DNA of 64,000 bases, taken from positions 29,639,084-29,703,083 of the forward strand of contig NC_036462.1 in the NCBI RefSeq assembly GCF_002775205.1, in the 5' to 3' direction. Shown piece after piece: positions 38,701 to 47,863 of this stretch. Both the position numbers and the translations under genes were made by a program. Source of the DNA: Xiphophorus maculatus (Eukaryota > Chordata > Actinopteri > Cyprinodontiformes > Poeciliidae). The notes beneath the pieces are model-generated. The model was not told the origin of the DNA. It searched no databases and saw nothing but the letters and a program-made list of their open reading frames with translations. Positions within the stretch are counted from its first letter, which is position 1. The number at the start of each line of letters is the position of its first letter.

Positions 38701-41700
38701 ATCAAACTGAAACTTACATTTTCATTGCAAGTTGCAACATCAGGAATTGCTATCATATTATCCTCCAACACGTCCAGGAAGCGTGAGGCTGCAGGGTCTT
38801 TACTTCTCCACTCTGCTCTTCAGGACAAACATCACGTGGCGAACATCGTCATGGCACACAAACAAATAGAGTTTGGTGCCAAAGGACGACACCTCTGGCG
38901 TTTTCTCAGGTATGCCTCAGTGGGTCTTATATAACAACTGGGTCAACAGTCAAGAACAAGCCAGGCGAACAGCGACAGGAGACATCTGACAGCACGAGTC
39001 TGGAGGGTTGCAGTGACACGTCACAAGATGGAGACGTGAAAAACGGCAGCAATTCTTAAGAACTTAAAGGAAATTAAAGGATTACATTTAGCTGACTTTG
39101 GCAGGACCGGATGTGTTTGGGTTTATCATAACACTGTGTTTCACTCTCCTGGAGCCGCACACATCCTCCGAGTTTAGTGTCGTGTTCCAGGCTGATTCAT
39201 CTCATCAGCACTGACGACTCTCATCTCCTTTTGGTCCATTTCTCCTTTTACTTTATTTGTATTTTTGATGTTGCTTAGAACCTGCGGCCACAGATTGCTT
39301 CACAGGTCATGTTTGTGACCTTTGACTGTAAGCATAAGGACACTGTGTGATATGATGTCAGTTAAATGCACATGACACCAGTTCCTGCTGCCAACCCAGC
39401 AGGGCTGCACTGAACTTCCTGTCATTGGAAATGTGAACATGCCTGCAAACTCTCTTCCGTGTAGAGTCTGTTACAGAGGGGAGGAGACTCAATGACAGCT
39501 GTTTTCAGTGTCAGTAAAGGAATAATAGAGTTTGTTTTGGTTTTTTGCAAGATATCTGTGACAGAGAGAGAGAGTTAGACTTTCAGCAAGTAACAGGAAG
39601 GATTAACAAACTTTAAAGTTGCTCTGTTTTATATTTTTTTAGCTTTATTCACTGTTATAAGACAGCTGTCTTTTTCTAAATAGGTTAAGGTAAAAATCTC
39701 TTTGACAGGAACTTGTAGTATCTTCAGCTTGAACAGAAATTAATCAAACTACAATTTTGTTTCAAATCAGTTAAAAATATCTACAAGTTGGCCTCAAAAG
39801 TCTGATCTATACCTTCCTACTAAATAGATACTTTAATAAAGTATATTACTTTAAACTAATTTCACATTAGTCCAATAAAAATATTTTTATGCAAGTGCAA
39901 CTGCAACAAAAGGCCAGCAATTGATAGGTAAAAATGAGCTGAATAAGTTAATACGCAATTGATTACCCTCATAACTAGCATTAGCATAGCAATCAGCTAG
40001 CTGAGCCAAATGCTTTCTGAACTATTTGAGTTAAATAACACTGAATAAACAACAACAAAGTCATTTCCTAGAATAAATCTTACAGATGTAGTCTACATGG
40101 AATTAAATGGTTCTGTTTGTATGAGGTCTCATGAGAAAATCTGAAGCATTCCTATCAACAGTGTCACACAACCGAGCTAATCAAAATGCTAAGATAACGT
40201 TCAAGCAGAGACTGAATTCTAGAAACCAGAAATGTGAACACTGTGGCGTCGCGTCAGAATTTGGTAAACTAATGGACAAATCTGCTAATCTTTACCTGTA
40301 AAAAGGCTTTGCTGTGCCCACCAGCCTTTGTCTGACTTTCTCGTTCAGCTCTTTGGTACTGTGCAGTGTCTGTGCTAAAGTGCATTGACTTCGCTGTCAG
40401 CTCTGTGCTTTCCTCTGTAGTGCAGCTGCAGGAGAAGCTGCAGCTGCACTACAACCAGGACGGACACAAGTGATTAGAACAAGCTGGAAACTCCCCGTTC
40501 CCCACGTTAGATAAAAAAGAGCTAACACTGGCTAGACCCAGTTTCTGGGCTGTGAATTCCAAAGAAAAGCATCACTGTTCAGAATAAACCAATTAACATC
40601 CACACATTATTAGATGTGCATAACTGCAGATGTGCACTGCTTGTTATTACTACTGAGACTTTGGTCCAGGGGTGCCCGAAGTGGGTCCTCGAGGGCCGGC
40701 ATCCTGCACGTTTTAGTTCTCTCCCTGGTGGTACCAACAACCTTTTCAGCATGTCAATGTTCTTCTTAGGCCTTCTAATGAGCCATCATTGGATCCAGGT
40801 GCGTTAAATCAGGGAGAGAACTAAACCCTGCAGGATGCCGGGGCCCTCGAGGACCCACTTTGGGCACCCCTGTATTTAGTCAGTAAATGGCCTATACTTG
40901 TACAGCGCTTCATCGAGTTCAGAGAACCCCAAAAAGAGCTTCACACCGCATTCAGTCATTCACCCATTGGAGGTGGTAAGCGACCGTATAAGAAGCTTGC
41001 AATGCACTGGCACCAACTGGGCCTCTGACCACCACTAGCTGGTGGAAAGGCAGCTAAACGGTCCTGCAGACCACAGAAACAAAGCAGGGGCTCAAACCGC
41101 TGACCCACCGGTTACAAGACAAACTCCAACTTCCTGAGCCGAATTTCCAATTTCCTGAGTTCACGACTTTACGACAACACGTTACACACAAATCTGTCTT
41201 CATGTTTTTGCTCATGCATGAGAATGTTCACTCTTCATTTTGAAGAATGAAGAGTGAACATTCTCTCTTCATTTTGACTTGTATTTGCAAATGACAAACG
41301 GCTTTACTGTAAATTTGGAAAAATTATACTTCAGTTCATGCGCTCCAAGACAACAAGGACAAAATAAAACATAAATGGCAGTGCAGAGTGTTTGCAAGTC
41401 TTTGCTTTCCTTAAAATTGTCTGGATTAATTTACAACATAGATACCAAGTGGGCATTTGGGTAAATAATATGGGTCTATTATCCTTAGTGTACGTTTATA
41501 TTCTTCTAATTAGACTGACATGTGCATCATTCAGAGATGAACGACAAAAAAAAGCTCATAGTGGGATTGCGATTTCAGTTTAGTTAATTAGGTGCCGATC
41601 AATGCGAATCAATTTAGCCCCAACCCATGTGAACTGAACTTCACACAGATTATCTAGTTCTTGTTAATCGTGAGCTTGCACATTGCTGCAGAGCATCAGG

Positions 41701-44700
41701 AGTACATCTAAAACCTGCAGGTGAGAATAGCTCTCCAGGACCAGGGCTGCTGTCTTCTGTTTGGATCCACTTCAGTGGAGGAGATCTGCACATATCTTCC
41801 ATCCGCAGCACTGATATGCTCACTGTGCTCGGGCCTCTTCCGCTAATCCATTAGCAAACAAAATCCCCTAACAGCAAACTAGAGCGACCCTGATAACAGG
41901 CTGGTGACATCGAGTCTGGGATATATCAGCACGCAGTCACCCTGGCTGTCAGGTTGAGAGCCCAAAGATAACGAGACTGAGGCTGCAGGGTTTGACCTGC
42001 ATGCAGTTTTACAAGTCGAACACATTTAAGCTTATTGCAGATACACACCCAAGTCAGATTGCTTCATCTGCTGCTCTAGATAAGCACATGGGAATATGTT
42101 TCAGGGTGGGAAACAGAAATCAAACCCCTTTTTGAAACGTTAGCCAAAACCAACCAACTCCTTTTTTCTAACAGCATTAGAATGGTTACTACATTTTCAT
42201 GATAGTTTTTAATGTTTGTTGGACACTGCAGGCCTCGTCTCCGTCTTGGTTGAATATCTCACTCTGAGCAGCACATACACACACACCCACACATGCACGC
42301 ACACACTGAACTCAGAGGCAAACCCGGAGCCTCGCACATTCCTGAAGAGAGAGAGAGAGTGAAGTCTGACTCGGGTTGACTTCGAGTTTCCCCTATAAGT
42401 CCTTTTGTCCAACAAGCAGCACAAACCAGACGAAGAGCGATAACAGCACTGTGAGCTCATTAGATTAGAAATGTGCTGTTTGAAATTTCGTCCCAAAACA
42501 AACCTCACGTGGACACATTTAGATTAACCACAATGGTATAAGCACACAAACACACAAAAAAAATAAAATAAAACACATTTGGCACAGACCTCCTCCACAG
42601 ACACATCCTGCAGGGCTTGGGCGTCCCGCGGGCCTCGGATCCAGCTGAATATCTGGCCCATGTTCGACCAACCGGGCTGTGTGTGTGTGTGTGTGTGTGA
42701 TTGTGTTTGTCTGTCAGCCTGCGAGTCCTATCTGTCGGCTTGCAGCATGTTCCCAGCAGGCGGGCAGGAAGCAGCGAATGAAAAAAGAGAGGGGAGGGGA
42801 GGACGACTGGGAGGTGTGGTTAAGGAGCAGAGAGGGATCAGATGTTGGAGAAAGTCGGAGAAGGAATCGGTGTAACTCTCTCTGAGCTATAAGGGGAGGC
42901 GAGCTGACCAGGGGCCGCATCAGATCATGTTTGGACGCACACACAAGGGCATACGCACATAGAAAAAAAAAGTCTTCATATCTTCATGCGATACAATTAT
43001 TACACCAATGGCATTAACACATGTTCACACTGGGATAAAAGACTTGTGCTATGTTCCCCGACACCCTCGTTGAATCACCATGGAGAGTAAACAAAGAGAA
43101 GAAAAAGCCTGAGCGGAGAACTTTGACCTTATTCTTTACCACCCTGGTTTTACCTCTTAAAGATAAAAGCAGGACGCGATAAAGGTTACACCCTGGATAT
43201 AATCGATGTTTAAGTGAGCAAAAATAAAGTCCGTGGAAAGAAAAGTTTTTGTGCTGCGATTGTGCAGCAAAGCAGAGTAGCGTGATTTCGACAGCTAGGA
43301 ATGTAGGGAGTGTTTTCTCTGCAAACACGCAGATAAACAGATGTGCAAAGATTGAAGGCGAGAGCGTGAGAGTCCTGAATCTTACCCTACCCTTCTTGCT
43401 ATATGCAAAAATAAATAAATATATCACAACAAATGTGGGTTTTTTTTTTAGCTGCTCTAATGTTACATTTACAATTTATAAATTGAGCAAGAGTAGAAAT
43501 TGCAATCTCTGTCATATCCCAGATGCTTTCGTTTCTCCACAACTTTACGTCTCCCCTTAAATAGTTAATGGGTGGGGTGCGCAGGTAAAAAGAAATTTTT
43601 TTAAATCCTTTGATTGAATCACCGAGACTGATTCAGTCCGACAACTGAGCCGTTTGGGCTTTTCCAGCCTTTCCGAAGCACAACTCAGCCTAACGTCGAG
43701 TTCATTTTCTTGACAGCCAAACGGTTTCACGACCAGTTTCAACCAGCCTAGAACAACGCACTCGCTTGTGTGTCTCAACAGGTGAATCATTAAGGCCTCA
43801 TAAGCAGCAAATCTGCCCCTCTCAAAACACACACAATAGGTTTGATGGAAACTAATCAGTATTAGGGACATAAAACCAACAGGGAGCGTCCACTGCTGCC
43901 CACACACAACAGCAACACACACATGGGAGTGGGATGCATTTCAGGAACTTTACTAACATGTGAGATGACCTCATCCCATCACCAACTCTTTATTGCATCA
44001 CCTTATTAACAAACTACTCAGCTATTTGTGATAATAAGACTTTATTACAGCTAAAGAATAAATGTACCGATATGAGGGCCGCAAATGTATTGCCTCACTA
44101 TTATAGAAATGTCGAATGAGCATTAGGTAAATAAATTATTTTGAACAAAATCAGCGCCGTAATTGTTGGTCACATGTTGTTAAGACTTTGTACAGCCCTT
44201 TTTTTTGCCACTGTGGTATAAGGAACTCTGGACACAAAATGACACAAGTCCAAGAGTCCGTTTCAACTCAAATTAATGGTTGGACTTTTCTCAGTTTTTT
44301 AAAGCAGGAAAAAAAAACCTGAGATCAGTTTAGTCCTCTTCCATCTTTTCACTGTGTTCACACTCAATATGAATCAAGTTGCACAAGTGTGCCTTTTATA
44401 AACCCTTTTCCTCCACACCCTACAGCTATAAAAGTCACAAAATAAAGGTGTTCAGGCACCTTTATCTCAGAACGTACTTCAGATGCACTCATGGAAACGA
44501 TCATTGGTGAAGCATGTGGGAACAGAGGAACAATACAGGCTCTTCCACATAGCAAACCCTGGCACGGTCCCGGTCAGACGCCTTCGGCTGCGTAACACAC
44601 AGCGGATAAATGCACTTGCTAAACAAGCTGGTGCACCGTGGGAAATTAATGTTTTCCGCTGCAGCCTCCCAAACAGCTATCTAGATAGAAATCAGCAGAG

Positions 44701-47700
44701 CTCCATCTGAAAGTTCAGTGAATACAGTTTCACCTGCACTGAAATGAATGTTGTTTTTTTCAGTTTTTCAGCAGGCAGCCGTAAACAAATATAAATACAG
44801 CCACTGAGGTATAAATAAGAAACTAGAAGATGCCGTCGCTGTGTCTTAGGATATGGTGGTATATGTAACTGGACCCTGCTGCTAATCTGTGGGTTCCTCC
44901 TTATATTTAGAGCCACACCGCCGAACAGCCACTGCGACTCACCCGCTGTAATTTATACATTGACAAACTGAGCAACACTCCCATATGCTGTGAAAAAGTA
45001 TTTGCACCCTTGTGCATTTCTTGTGTTTTCTAGTTTTATGATGCCAACATGAATCAAATCCTCAAAACAAACTTTAATATCAGACAGAGATATGAGCTGA
45101 AGAGACACAGAAAGCAAATGATGATTTCCAAACCCACCCTGGCATATGTGGAAAAAAATAATTGGCCCCTAAACCTAATAAGCGGTTTAGGGTTTAGATT
45201 TAGGTTTAATGGGTCCATTTATAATTTTTCATCATCTGTTGAATTTCTTTAGATTGAAGCAGGACGCGTTGCATTTTCAGATTATTTAACCCAATTTGTG
45301 TCGTCAGTCGTTGATTCTACAGATCCTGAATTAATCAGGTGTGGCCAGTTGAAATCGAACTACGTTTTCAAAAGACGGTGGCTAATTTTAGGTAATTCAT
45401 GATTTCAGAGGGGGACTGGCGTGATACATTTTTATCATTGGGCCAGGTTAGTTTAAGATCATTTTCTTGGTTGCATTAAAAAACAAACACTGAATTTAAA
45501 AACTGTTCTATGTATTTATTTCTGAAAAAAATACCATTTGTTTAATTATCTGAAATGTTTATGTGTGGAATAAAAAGAAAAAGAAGCAGAGATAGAAGAG
45601 GTCTAGAAATAAAAGAGGAAACTTGAAAAGTAAATTAAAATAAAAACACATCAGATTACTTGGAAAGCGATCATAGGACGATCAGAGTGTTGGCACGTTG
45701 AAAGTGAATCTCACATCAAAATAAATGTGAATTCAGATTTTGCTCTTCGATCCAAGACTGCACACACTTAGTAAAAGTTTATGAAACTCGTCTTCATCGT
45801 TCACCCTTAAAGCGAATTCATGTGAAAATGTCAACAAGGACATGTCGCTCTACCTCCTGAAAAGGAAGTTGTTCTGTCAGCCATCATTAAATCCAAAAAT
45901 CACATGCTGTCAGCATCGCTTTGCGTCAAAACGGCTTCTCCGACAGAGACTGCCGCAACCTAATCCATTTATTGAATCATCGATGTGGTCGCTATGGCGA
46001 AAGACTTTGAAGTCCGAAAGCGCGTCGCTATAAAGCAGCTGTTCTCTGTGAGTCTGTTTCCGAACTGTAATTGTCCCATTTTGTTTTGCTCTCGCAGTAA
46101 AAGCTTCTTCCTCCCTTGGTGGCCTTTCAGCCCACCTGCTGATGCGGGACTCGTTTGATTGTGAACAATCAACTTCAGGCAGATTCTTCAAAAGGCTTTT
46201 GATTTTGGTCTGGGGTTGATCTGCCCAGTTCAGGCCCAAAACGGCCTACTCTCTGTACGATACAAAGGCTGGACAATGCCACAGTGTCTATTCTTTAACG
46301 TCATTGTTTGGACAGATTATTGTGGCAACTCCATGTATTTAGAAATTGTAATAAGAATGAATCAGACTTAGTTTTCTGGGCTGATGTCTCTAGTGTTTCC
46401 CATGATGTCACACAATGGAGCAGTGTCTTTCAGGAGTTGCTCAAGAGTTTAGAACCAGGTGTGCCTCTATTTAATCGAAATACTTTAAGCTAATCAGAAA
46501 GCTTCCTAAGCGTCCCCATCATCTTCTGGTTTTCCACAAATGATTTAATGGCAAATTAATCTTAGTGTAAACATCTGAATATAAGGATGTAGTAAAAATA
46601 CTCCTTATCAGTCTTAGCAAATAGAAATAATTTTAGTCATCCTAACTGACCTAAAACATGAAAAGTTTATTATAAGACACAGAGAACAAAAAAAAACATC
46701 TTAATAAAAATGGGATTTTTCTCAATAAAAGCATTCCAAAGCCTTGAAAGTCTCCAGAGGAGAAATGAGTCAAAACATAACTTTGTGTGGATCCTGAGAG
46801 TTTGGCCAAATCTGTAGAGAGAGTCTTTGTCATCAGGTGACGGATAATCCGTGCTCACCTGACTGTGGCTGCACACAGCAGAGGGAGACAAACACACACA
46901 CGCACACGCACACACCCACTCACACACCCTTTCATGTTAATATAAAACAACAAGCAGTAATCCACAGCGAGTTTCTCATAATTCAGTCTTTGTCTGCTGC
47001 TCCCACTTTTGGATTGTATTACTAGAGAACACAGCACAATGGTAATCTATTAAAAACCCTTATTTCTTTCAACTAAAATAACACAGAAAACCAAAACCTT
47101 ACCCTACCGACAGGGTAGACTGATTACATCCATATAACAGACAAAATTAATAGCTGAGTAGTTAGCAATTTCACTGCAGTACATTTTATTTTATTCACTC
47201 AATTAAACTGAAACATCCCCAAAACCTCTGAACGATGTTTCATGAATTTTGTACGATTAATAAAACATATTTCCTCGATCTGGTGCAAATGAATGAGTTG
47301 TGAGTATGAGACGAGAGAAGGAGGTGAAATAAGTACCTTGCTATAATAAGACACTGCAGAGGGATAGAATGAAGAAACACGCAAGCCAACACACACACAC
47401 ACACACACACACCAGCTTGTTATTATGAGAACAAACGTTTTGGAGGCAGAATGATTATTATTGTTCAATCTGAATTCAGTGAACAGGATGCAGCCATTTC
47501 AACCTATTGTTTCAGTGGGTTACTCGTGCTACTTTGCATTGTGGACAGCTAACAAAATGGCAAAAAAAAAATAAATAAATAAATAAATAAATAGAAAAAA
47601 TGACATTAGTATTAATTTAAAATATGTCAGATTATGCTTAACTGCATAACTTCAGTACTTGGGTAATAACAACATCCAGTGTTCAGAAGGTTATCTCAGT

Positions 47701-47863
47701 TCAAACAGTCACACACCTTCCTGTATAAATAATGCTGGGTGACAGAATAAAGCTGCTCCAACACTGCATGTAGTTTGAGGACGAAAAATCAGCAGAGAGA
47801 GAGAGAGAAAGACAGCAACGCTGGTGTACTTACACGACTCATCCAGTACGCAGCGTACGCCAT
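10461..47863 (-). CDS. cast: Calpastatin, calpain inhibitor with five inhibitory domains (whole gene)
   Basis: Calpastatin is the cytosolic inhibitor specific for calpain cysteine proteases. About 32 exons were traced on the minus strand from the ATG at 47863 to the TAG at 10463-10461, each with GT/AG ends and an intact frame. The protein is about 1,000 residues (1,000 from the MAYAA first exon, 1,014 from the alternative MGQIF one); human forms are about 670-790. The low-complexity sequence is rich in Pro, Ala, Lys and Glu, as expected for this disordered protein. Signatures repeat: subdomain A/C helices such as [13 protein letters not shown] and [11 protein letters not shown], and subdomain B loops with [13 protein letters not shown] and C bind the penta-EF-hand domains of the two calpain subunits when calcium is present; B blocks the active-site cleft. 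Five A-B-C sets are seen against four in mammals. The assignment is secure; exact exon use per transcript is inferred. Confidence 0.93.
11898..12999 (-). CDS. cast: cast inhibitory domain 5 (A, B, link, C exons)
   Basis: Exon 12999-12895 is subdomain A ([15 protein letters not shown]). Exon 12803-12711 is subdomain B with [19 protein letters not shown]; the usual Tyr of PPxYR is Phe. Exon 12179-12141 is a 13-residue basic link ([13 protein letters not shown]). Exon 12029-11898 is subdomain C ([15 protein letters not shown]). The layout A, B, small link, C matches domain 1 rather than domains 2-4. The donor after the last exon (aag|gtcaca) is weak, so its end could shift slightly. Confidence 0.88.
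13098..13202 (-). CDS. cast: cast orphan subdomain C-like exon
   Basis: This 105-nt phase-0 exon encodes [18 protein letters not shown], clearly related to the subdomain C motif [10 protein letters not shown]. It sits directly after the C exon of domain 4 and before the A exon of domain 5, with no A or B of its own. It may be a spare C helix or the remnant of a partly lost domain. Confidence 0.86.
13287..13851 (-). CDS. cast: cast inhibitory domain 4 (A, B, C exons)
   Basis: Exon 13851-13747 (105 nt) is subdomain A with [20 protein letters not shown]. Exon 13627-13511 (117 nt) is subdomain B with [19 protein letters not shown]. Exon 13400-13287 (114 nt) is subdomain C with [17 protein letters not shown]. 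Its exon lengths copy domains 2 and 3 exactly. Splice signals are ordinary (ttgcag|, cag|gtac, gag|gtga). Confidence 0.94.
13962..15294 (-). CDS. cast: cast linker exons between domains 3 and 4
   Basis: Exons 15294-15187 (108 nt) and 14021-13962 (60 nt) encode [17 protein letters not shown]... and a 20-residue [15 protein letters not shown]... segment. Both are phase 0. The second has the same KTV start as the 63-nt linker exon before domain 2, supporting a duplicated cassette. The 1.1 kb intron between them is AT-rich and shows no further exon. Confidence 0.86.
15596..16156 (-). CDS. cast: cast inhibitory domain 3 (A, B, C exons)
   Basis: Exon 16156-16052 (105 nt) is subdomain A with [20 protein letters not shown]. 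Exon 15956-15840 (117 nt) is subdomain B with [19 protein letters not shown]. Exon 15709-15596 (114 nt) is subdomain C with [17 protein letters not shown]. In the family, the A and C helices clamp the large- and small-subunit penta-EF-hand domains and the B segment loops over the catalytic cysteine. Subdomain A is nearly identical to that of domain 4. Confidence 0.94.
16291..16721 (-). CDS. cast: cast linker exons between domains 2 and 3
   Basis: Exons 16721-16632 (90 nt) and 16380-16291 (90 nt) encode Lys/Pro/Ala-rich linkers ([14 protein letters not shown] with LSLEAAVS, then [15 protein letters not shown]). Both are phase 0 with good acceptors (gttgcag and gttag). The intron upstream of the first of these, between 16721 and 17969, carries a complete hAT MITE. 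Confidence 0.88.
16772..17592. mobile_element. Non-autonomous hAT element (MITE), 821 bp, in a cast intron
   Basis: The element is flanked by a perfect 8-bp target-site duplication, GTAAACGG, at 16764-16771 and 17593-17600. Its ends are CAGTGATGGG on the left and TAGTGATGTG on the right (reverse complement), typical of hAT transposons, which make 8-bp duplications. Both ends also carry GGCTC/GAGCC-rich subterminal repeats. No transposase ORF is present, so it must have moved in trans. It lies in the intron between cast exons 16632-16721 and 17969-18082. Confidence 0.88.
17969..18563 (-). CDS. cast: cast inhibitory domain 2 (A, B, C exons)
   Basis: Exon 18563-18459 (105 nt) is subdomain A ([13 protein letters not shown], then [15 protein letters not shown]). 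Exon 18319-18203 (117 nt) is subdomain B ([19 protein letters not shown]). Exon 18082-17969 (114 nt) is subdomain C ([15 protein letters not shown]). Exon lengths are identical to those of domains 3 and 4. The donor after exon A (aag|gtcgga) is weak, while the other junctions are ordinary. Subdomain A here is the most diverged of the three cassette copies (GPAEP where the others have PEDKP). Confidence 0.92.
18654..19593 (-). CDS. cast: cast linker exons between domains 1 and 2
   Basis: Exons 19593-19483 (111 nt) and 18716-18654 (63 nt) lie between domain 1 and domain 2. The first has an Ala/Pro-rich start and a helical end ([14 protein letters not shown]) that resembles a degenerate A/C helix. 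The second ([12 protein letters not shown]...) is short. The same two-exon linker pattern precedes domains 3 and 4, including a related FSLDAA/LSLEAA motif in the first exon of the pair, so the linkers belong to the duplicated cassette. Confidence 0.85.
20054..22536 (-). CDS. cast: cast inhibitory domain 1 (exons A, B, link, C)
   Basis: Exon 22536-22435 is subdomain A ([11 protein letters not shown]) and carries YTGPEV, which matches the mammalian domain 1 motif and anchors the domain order. Exon 22305-22228 is subdomain B with [14 protein letters not shown]. Exon 20950-20912 is a 13-residue Pro/Ala link. Exon 20137-20054 is subdomain C ([11 protein letters not shown]). All are phase 0. This domain is more diverged than domains 2-4: the B exon is short (78 nt against 117) and its link to C is a separate small exon. 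The B exon ends [17 protein letters not shown] before the donor (gtcagt). Confidence 0.87.
21890..22036 (-). mobile_element. Tol2-like hAT terminal fragment
   Basis: On the minus strand the fragment begins AGAGGTGGGCAAAGTACTCA and continues with AGTAAAAGTA, echoing the ends of Tol2-like hAT elements. Repeated ACTTTTACTTGAGTA motifs fill the subterminal region. The other end was not found, so this is a fragment. It lies 190 bp from cast exon 22228-22305. Confidence 0.6.
22623..28308 (-). CDS. cast: cast XL/L-domain exons (five exons)
   Basis: Exons 28308-28240 (69 nt), 25905-25762 (144), 23608-23513 (96), 22956-22831 (126) and 22673-22623 (51) all start and end in phase 0. They encode about 162 residues rich in Ala, Thr, Pro, Lys and Ser (for example [26 protein letters not shown] and [12 protein letters not shown]) with no folded domain. 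In mammals this N-terminal L region does not inhibit calpain; it modulates calcium channels and calpain localisation and carries phosphorylation sites. Low complexity makes residue-level alignment to mammals unreliable, so these exons are assigned by splice signals, phase and position before inhibitory domain 1. Confidence 0.82.
23930..24965 (-). mobile_element. Degenerate Tc1/mariner-like relic, interrupted by a hAT MITE
   Basis: On the minus strand, blocks at about 24965-24766 and 24168-23930 resemble the transposase region of fish Tc1-like elements: a GGGGACACAGCAAACAT block, then GGTTGGCAGCATCATGCTTT, then AATGGGCTAGTCAAAGTCCAGAC. The coding frame is broken. The interruption between the two blocks is exactly the MITE plus its target duplication, so the Tc1 copy is older. 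Family assignment is from memory of such sequences. Confidence 0.65.
24177..24757 (-). mobile_element. hAT-type MITE, copy 1 (581 bp), nested in a Tc1 relic
   Basis: A perfect 8-bp duplication ATCTAAGA (24169-24176 and 24758-24765) flanks terminal inverted repeats CACAAGTGTCAAACTC and CAGCGGTGTCAAACTC (13 of 16 match). Subterminal GGCCCG/CGGGCC-rich sequence is typical of this teleost family. No coding capacity. The same family occurs at 51091-51726 in the opposite orientation. Confidence 0.88.
29060..29790 (+). mobile_element. Degenerate Tc1/mariner-like repeat in the long cast intron
   Basis: The block AACTGCTAAACATGGTGGTG, GCAGCATTATGCTACGGGGC, TGTTTTGCTG is a signature found in fish Tc1-related repeats. 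Upstream blocks (GACACAAACAGCCATCCTCA, TTGCCAAGGCTCAAGC, TCATCAACCTCC) fit the same longer repeat as I remember it. Reading frames are broken. Boundaries are approximate. Confidence 0.5.
40667..40872. mobile_element. Palindromic MITE, 206 bp
   Basis: The ends CAGGGGTGCCCGAAGTGGGT and (reverse complement) CAGGGGTGCCCAAAGTGGGT continue as inverted repeats for about 60 bp (CCTCGAGGGCC, GGCATCCTGCA, TTAGTTCTCTCCCTG). The centre is about 85 bp with no ORF. The end sequence suggests a hAT-type element; the flanking duplication is not clear (CTTTGGTC on the left, TATTTAGT on the right). Confidence 0.78.
40883..41118. repeat. Dispersed teleost repeat relic
   Basis: GTAAATGGCCTATACTTGTA, CAGCGCTTCATCGAG, CATTCAGTCATTCACCCATT and GGGCCTCTGACCACCAC follow a widespread fish repeat in that order. 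It directly abuts the MITE at 40667-40872. Its class is not certain from memory. Confidence 0.55.
41223..41262. repeat. 17-bp perfect inverted repeat
   Basis: AATGTTCACTCTTCATT at 41223-41239 is followed after a six-base spacer by its exact reverse complement ending at 41262. Part of the motif (CATTCTCTCTTCATTTTG) recurs directly after, at about 41259-41276. Confidence 0.85.
42590..42661 (-). CDS. cast: cast alternative first exon with predicted N-myristoylation signal
   Basis: Twenty-four codons start [10 protein letters not shown] and end VSVEE before a donor (gag|gtctgt), again phase 0. Glycine at 2 and serine at 6 fit the N-myristoylation consensus MGxxxS. Mammals have a comparable alternative start in the testis isoform, which begins MGQF and is reported to be myristoylated, so a membrane-targeted calpastatin is plausible. 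Just upstream on this strand lies a CA/GT repeat (42679-42699), then pyrimidine-rich sequence with CCTCCC/CACACC boxes, suggesting a separate promoter. The donor is not ideal (gtctgt). Whether this exon splices directly to 28308 is inferred from phase. Confidence 0.75.
42662..47833 (-). other. cast intron between the two first exons, with proximal promoter of the MGQIF form
   Basis: Upstream of the MGQIF exon (42665-42900, minus strand) the sequence is pyrimidine-rich with CCTCCCC and CACACCTCCC boxes and a CCTTATAGC motif near 42890, a plausible weak promoter. Beyond it lie a degenerate DNA transposon copy (44992-45480), microsatellites at 47390-47412 and 47570-47592, and AT-rich sequence with no exon I can support. 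Confidence 0.4.
44992..45480 (+). mobile_element. Degenerate DNA transposon/MITE copy in the 5' cast intron
   Basis: It opens CTGTGAAAAAGTATTTGCAC and later has AATTGGCCCCTAAACCTAAT, AAGCGGTTTAG and GAATTAATCAGGTGTGGCCA. These follow a common teleost MITE that begins and ends with similar 'GTGAAAAAGTA' motifs. The far end is not clean. Confidence 0.5.
47834..47863 (-). CDS. cast: cast first exon, XL-type N-terminus ([10 protein letters not shown])
   Basis: Ten codons, [10 protein letters not shown], run straight into a strong donor (CGT|gtaagt) in phase 0. The peptide resembles the start of the long mammalian calpastatin forms, which begin MAFASWWYK; the shared pattern is Met-Ala-aromatic-Ala-small-aromatic-Trp. 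The next shared exon (28308-28240) starts SQSSQS, close to the SSQSS motif of the mammalian XL region, so joining the two is reasonable. The upstream frame has no earlier in-frame ATG before a stop. The exon lies about 19.5 kb from the next shared exon. The short length is the main weakness, offset by the donor and the family match. Confidence 0.72.

Larger units (their letters stand above)
28309..42589 (-). other. Long 5' intron(s) of cast
   Basis: No shared cast exon was found in these 14 kb. The region holds Tc1-like and hAT repeat relics (29.06-29.79 kb, 40.67-41.12 kb), a palindrome at 41223-41262, and a few splice-like ORFs that could be alternative first or terminal exons (29894-29965, 34933-34941). 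Unlike the short introns among the inhibitory exons, an intron this long near the 5' end of a gene with several first exons commonly contains regulatory sequence; no specific element is claimed. Confidence 0.5.

Noticed and set aside
38725..38934. Minus-strand 35-codon frame preceded by a TATATAA motif
   Set aside because: No usable ATG, no donor or acceptor of quality, no recognisable protein; a TATA-like box in AT-rich DNA is weak evidence.
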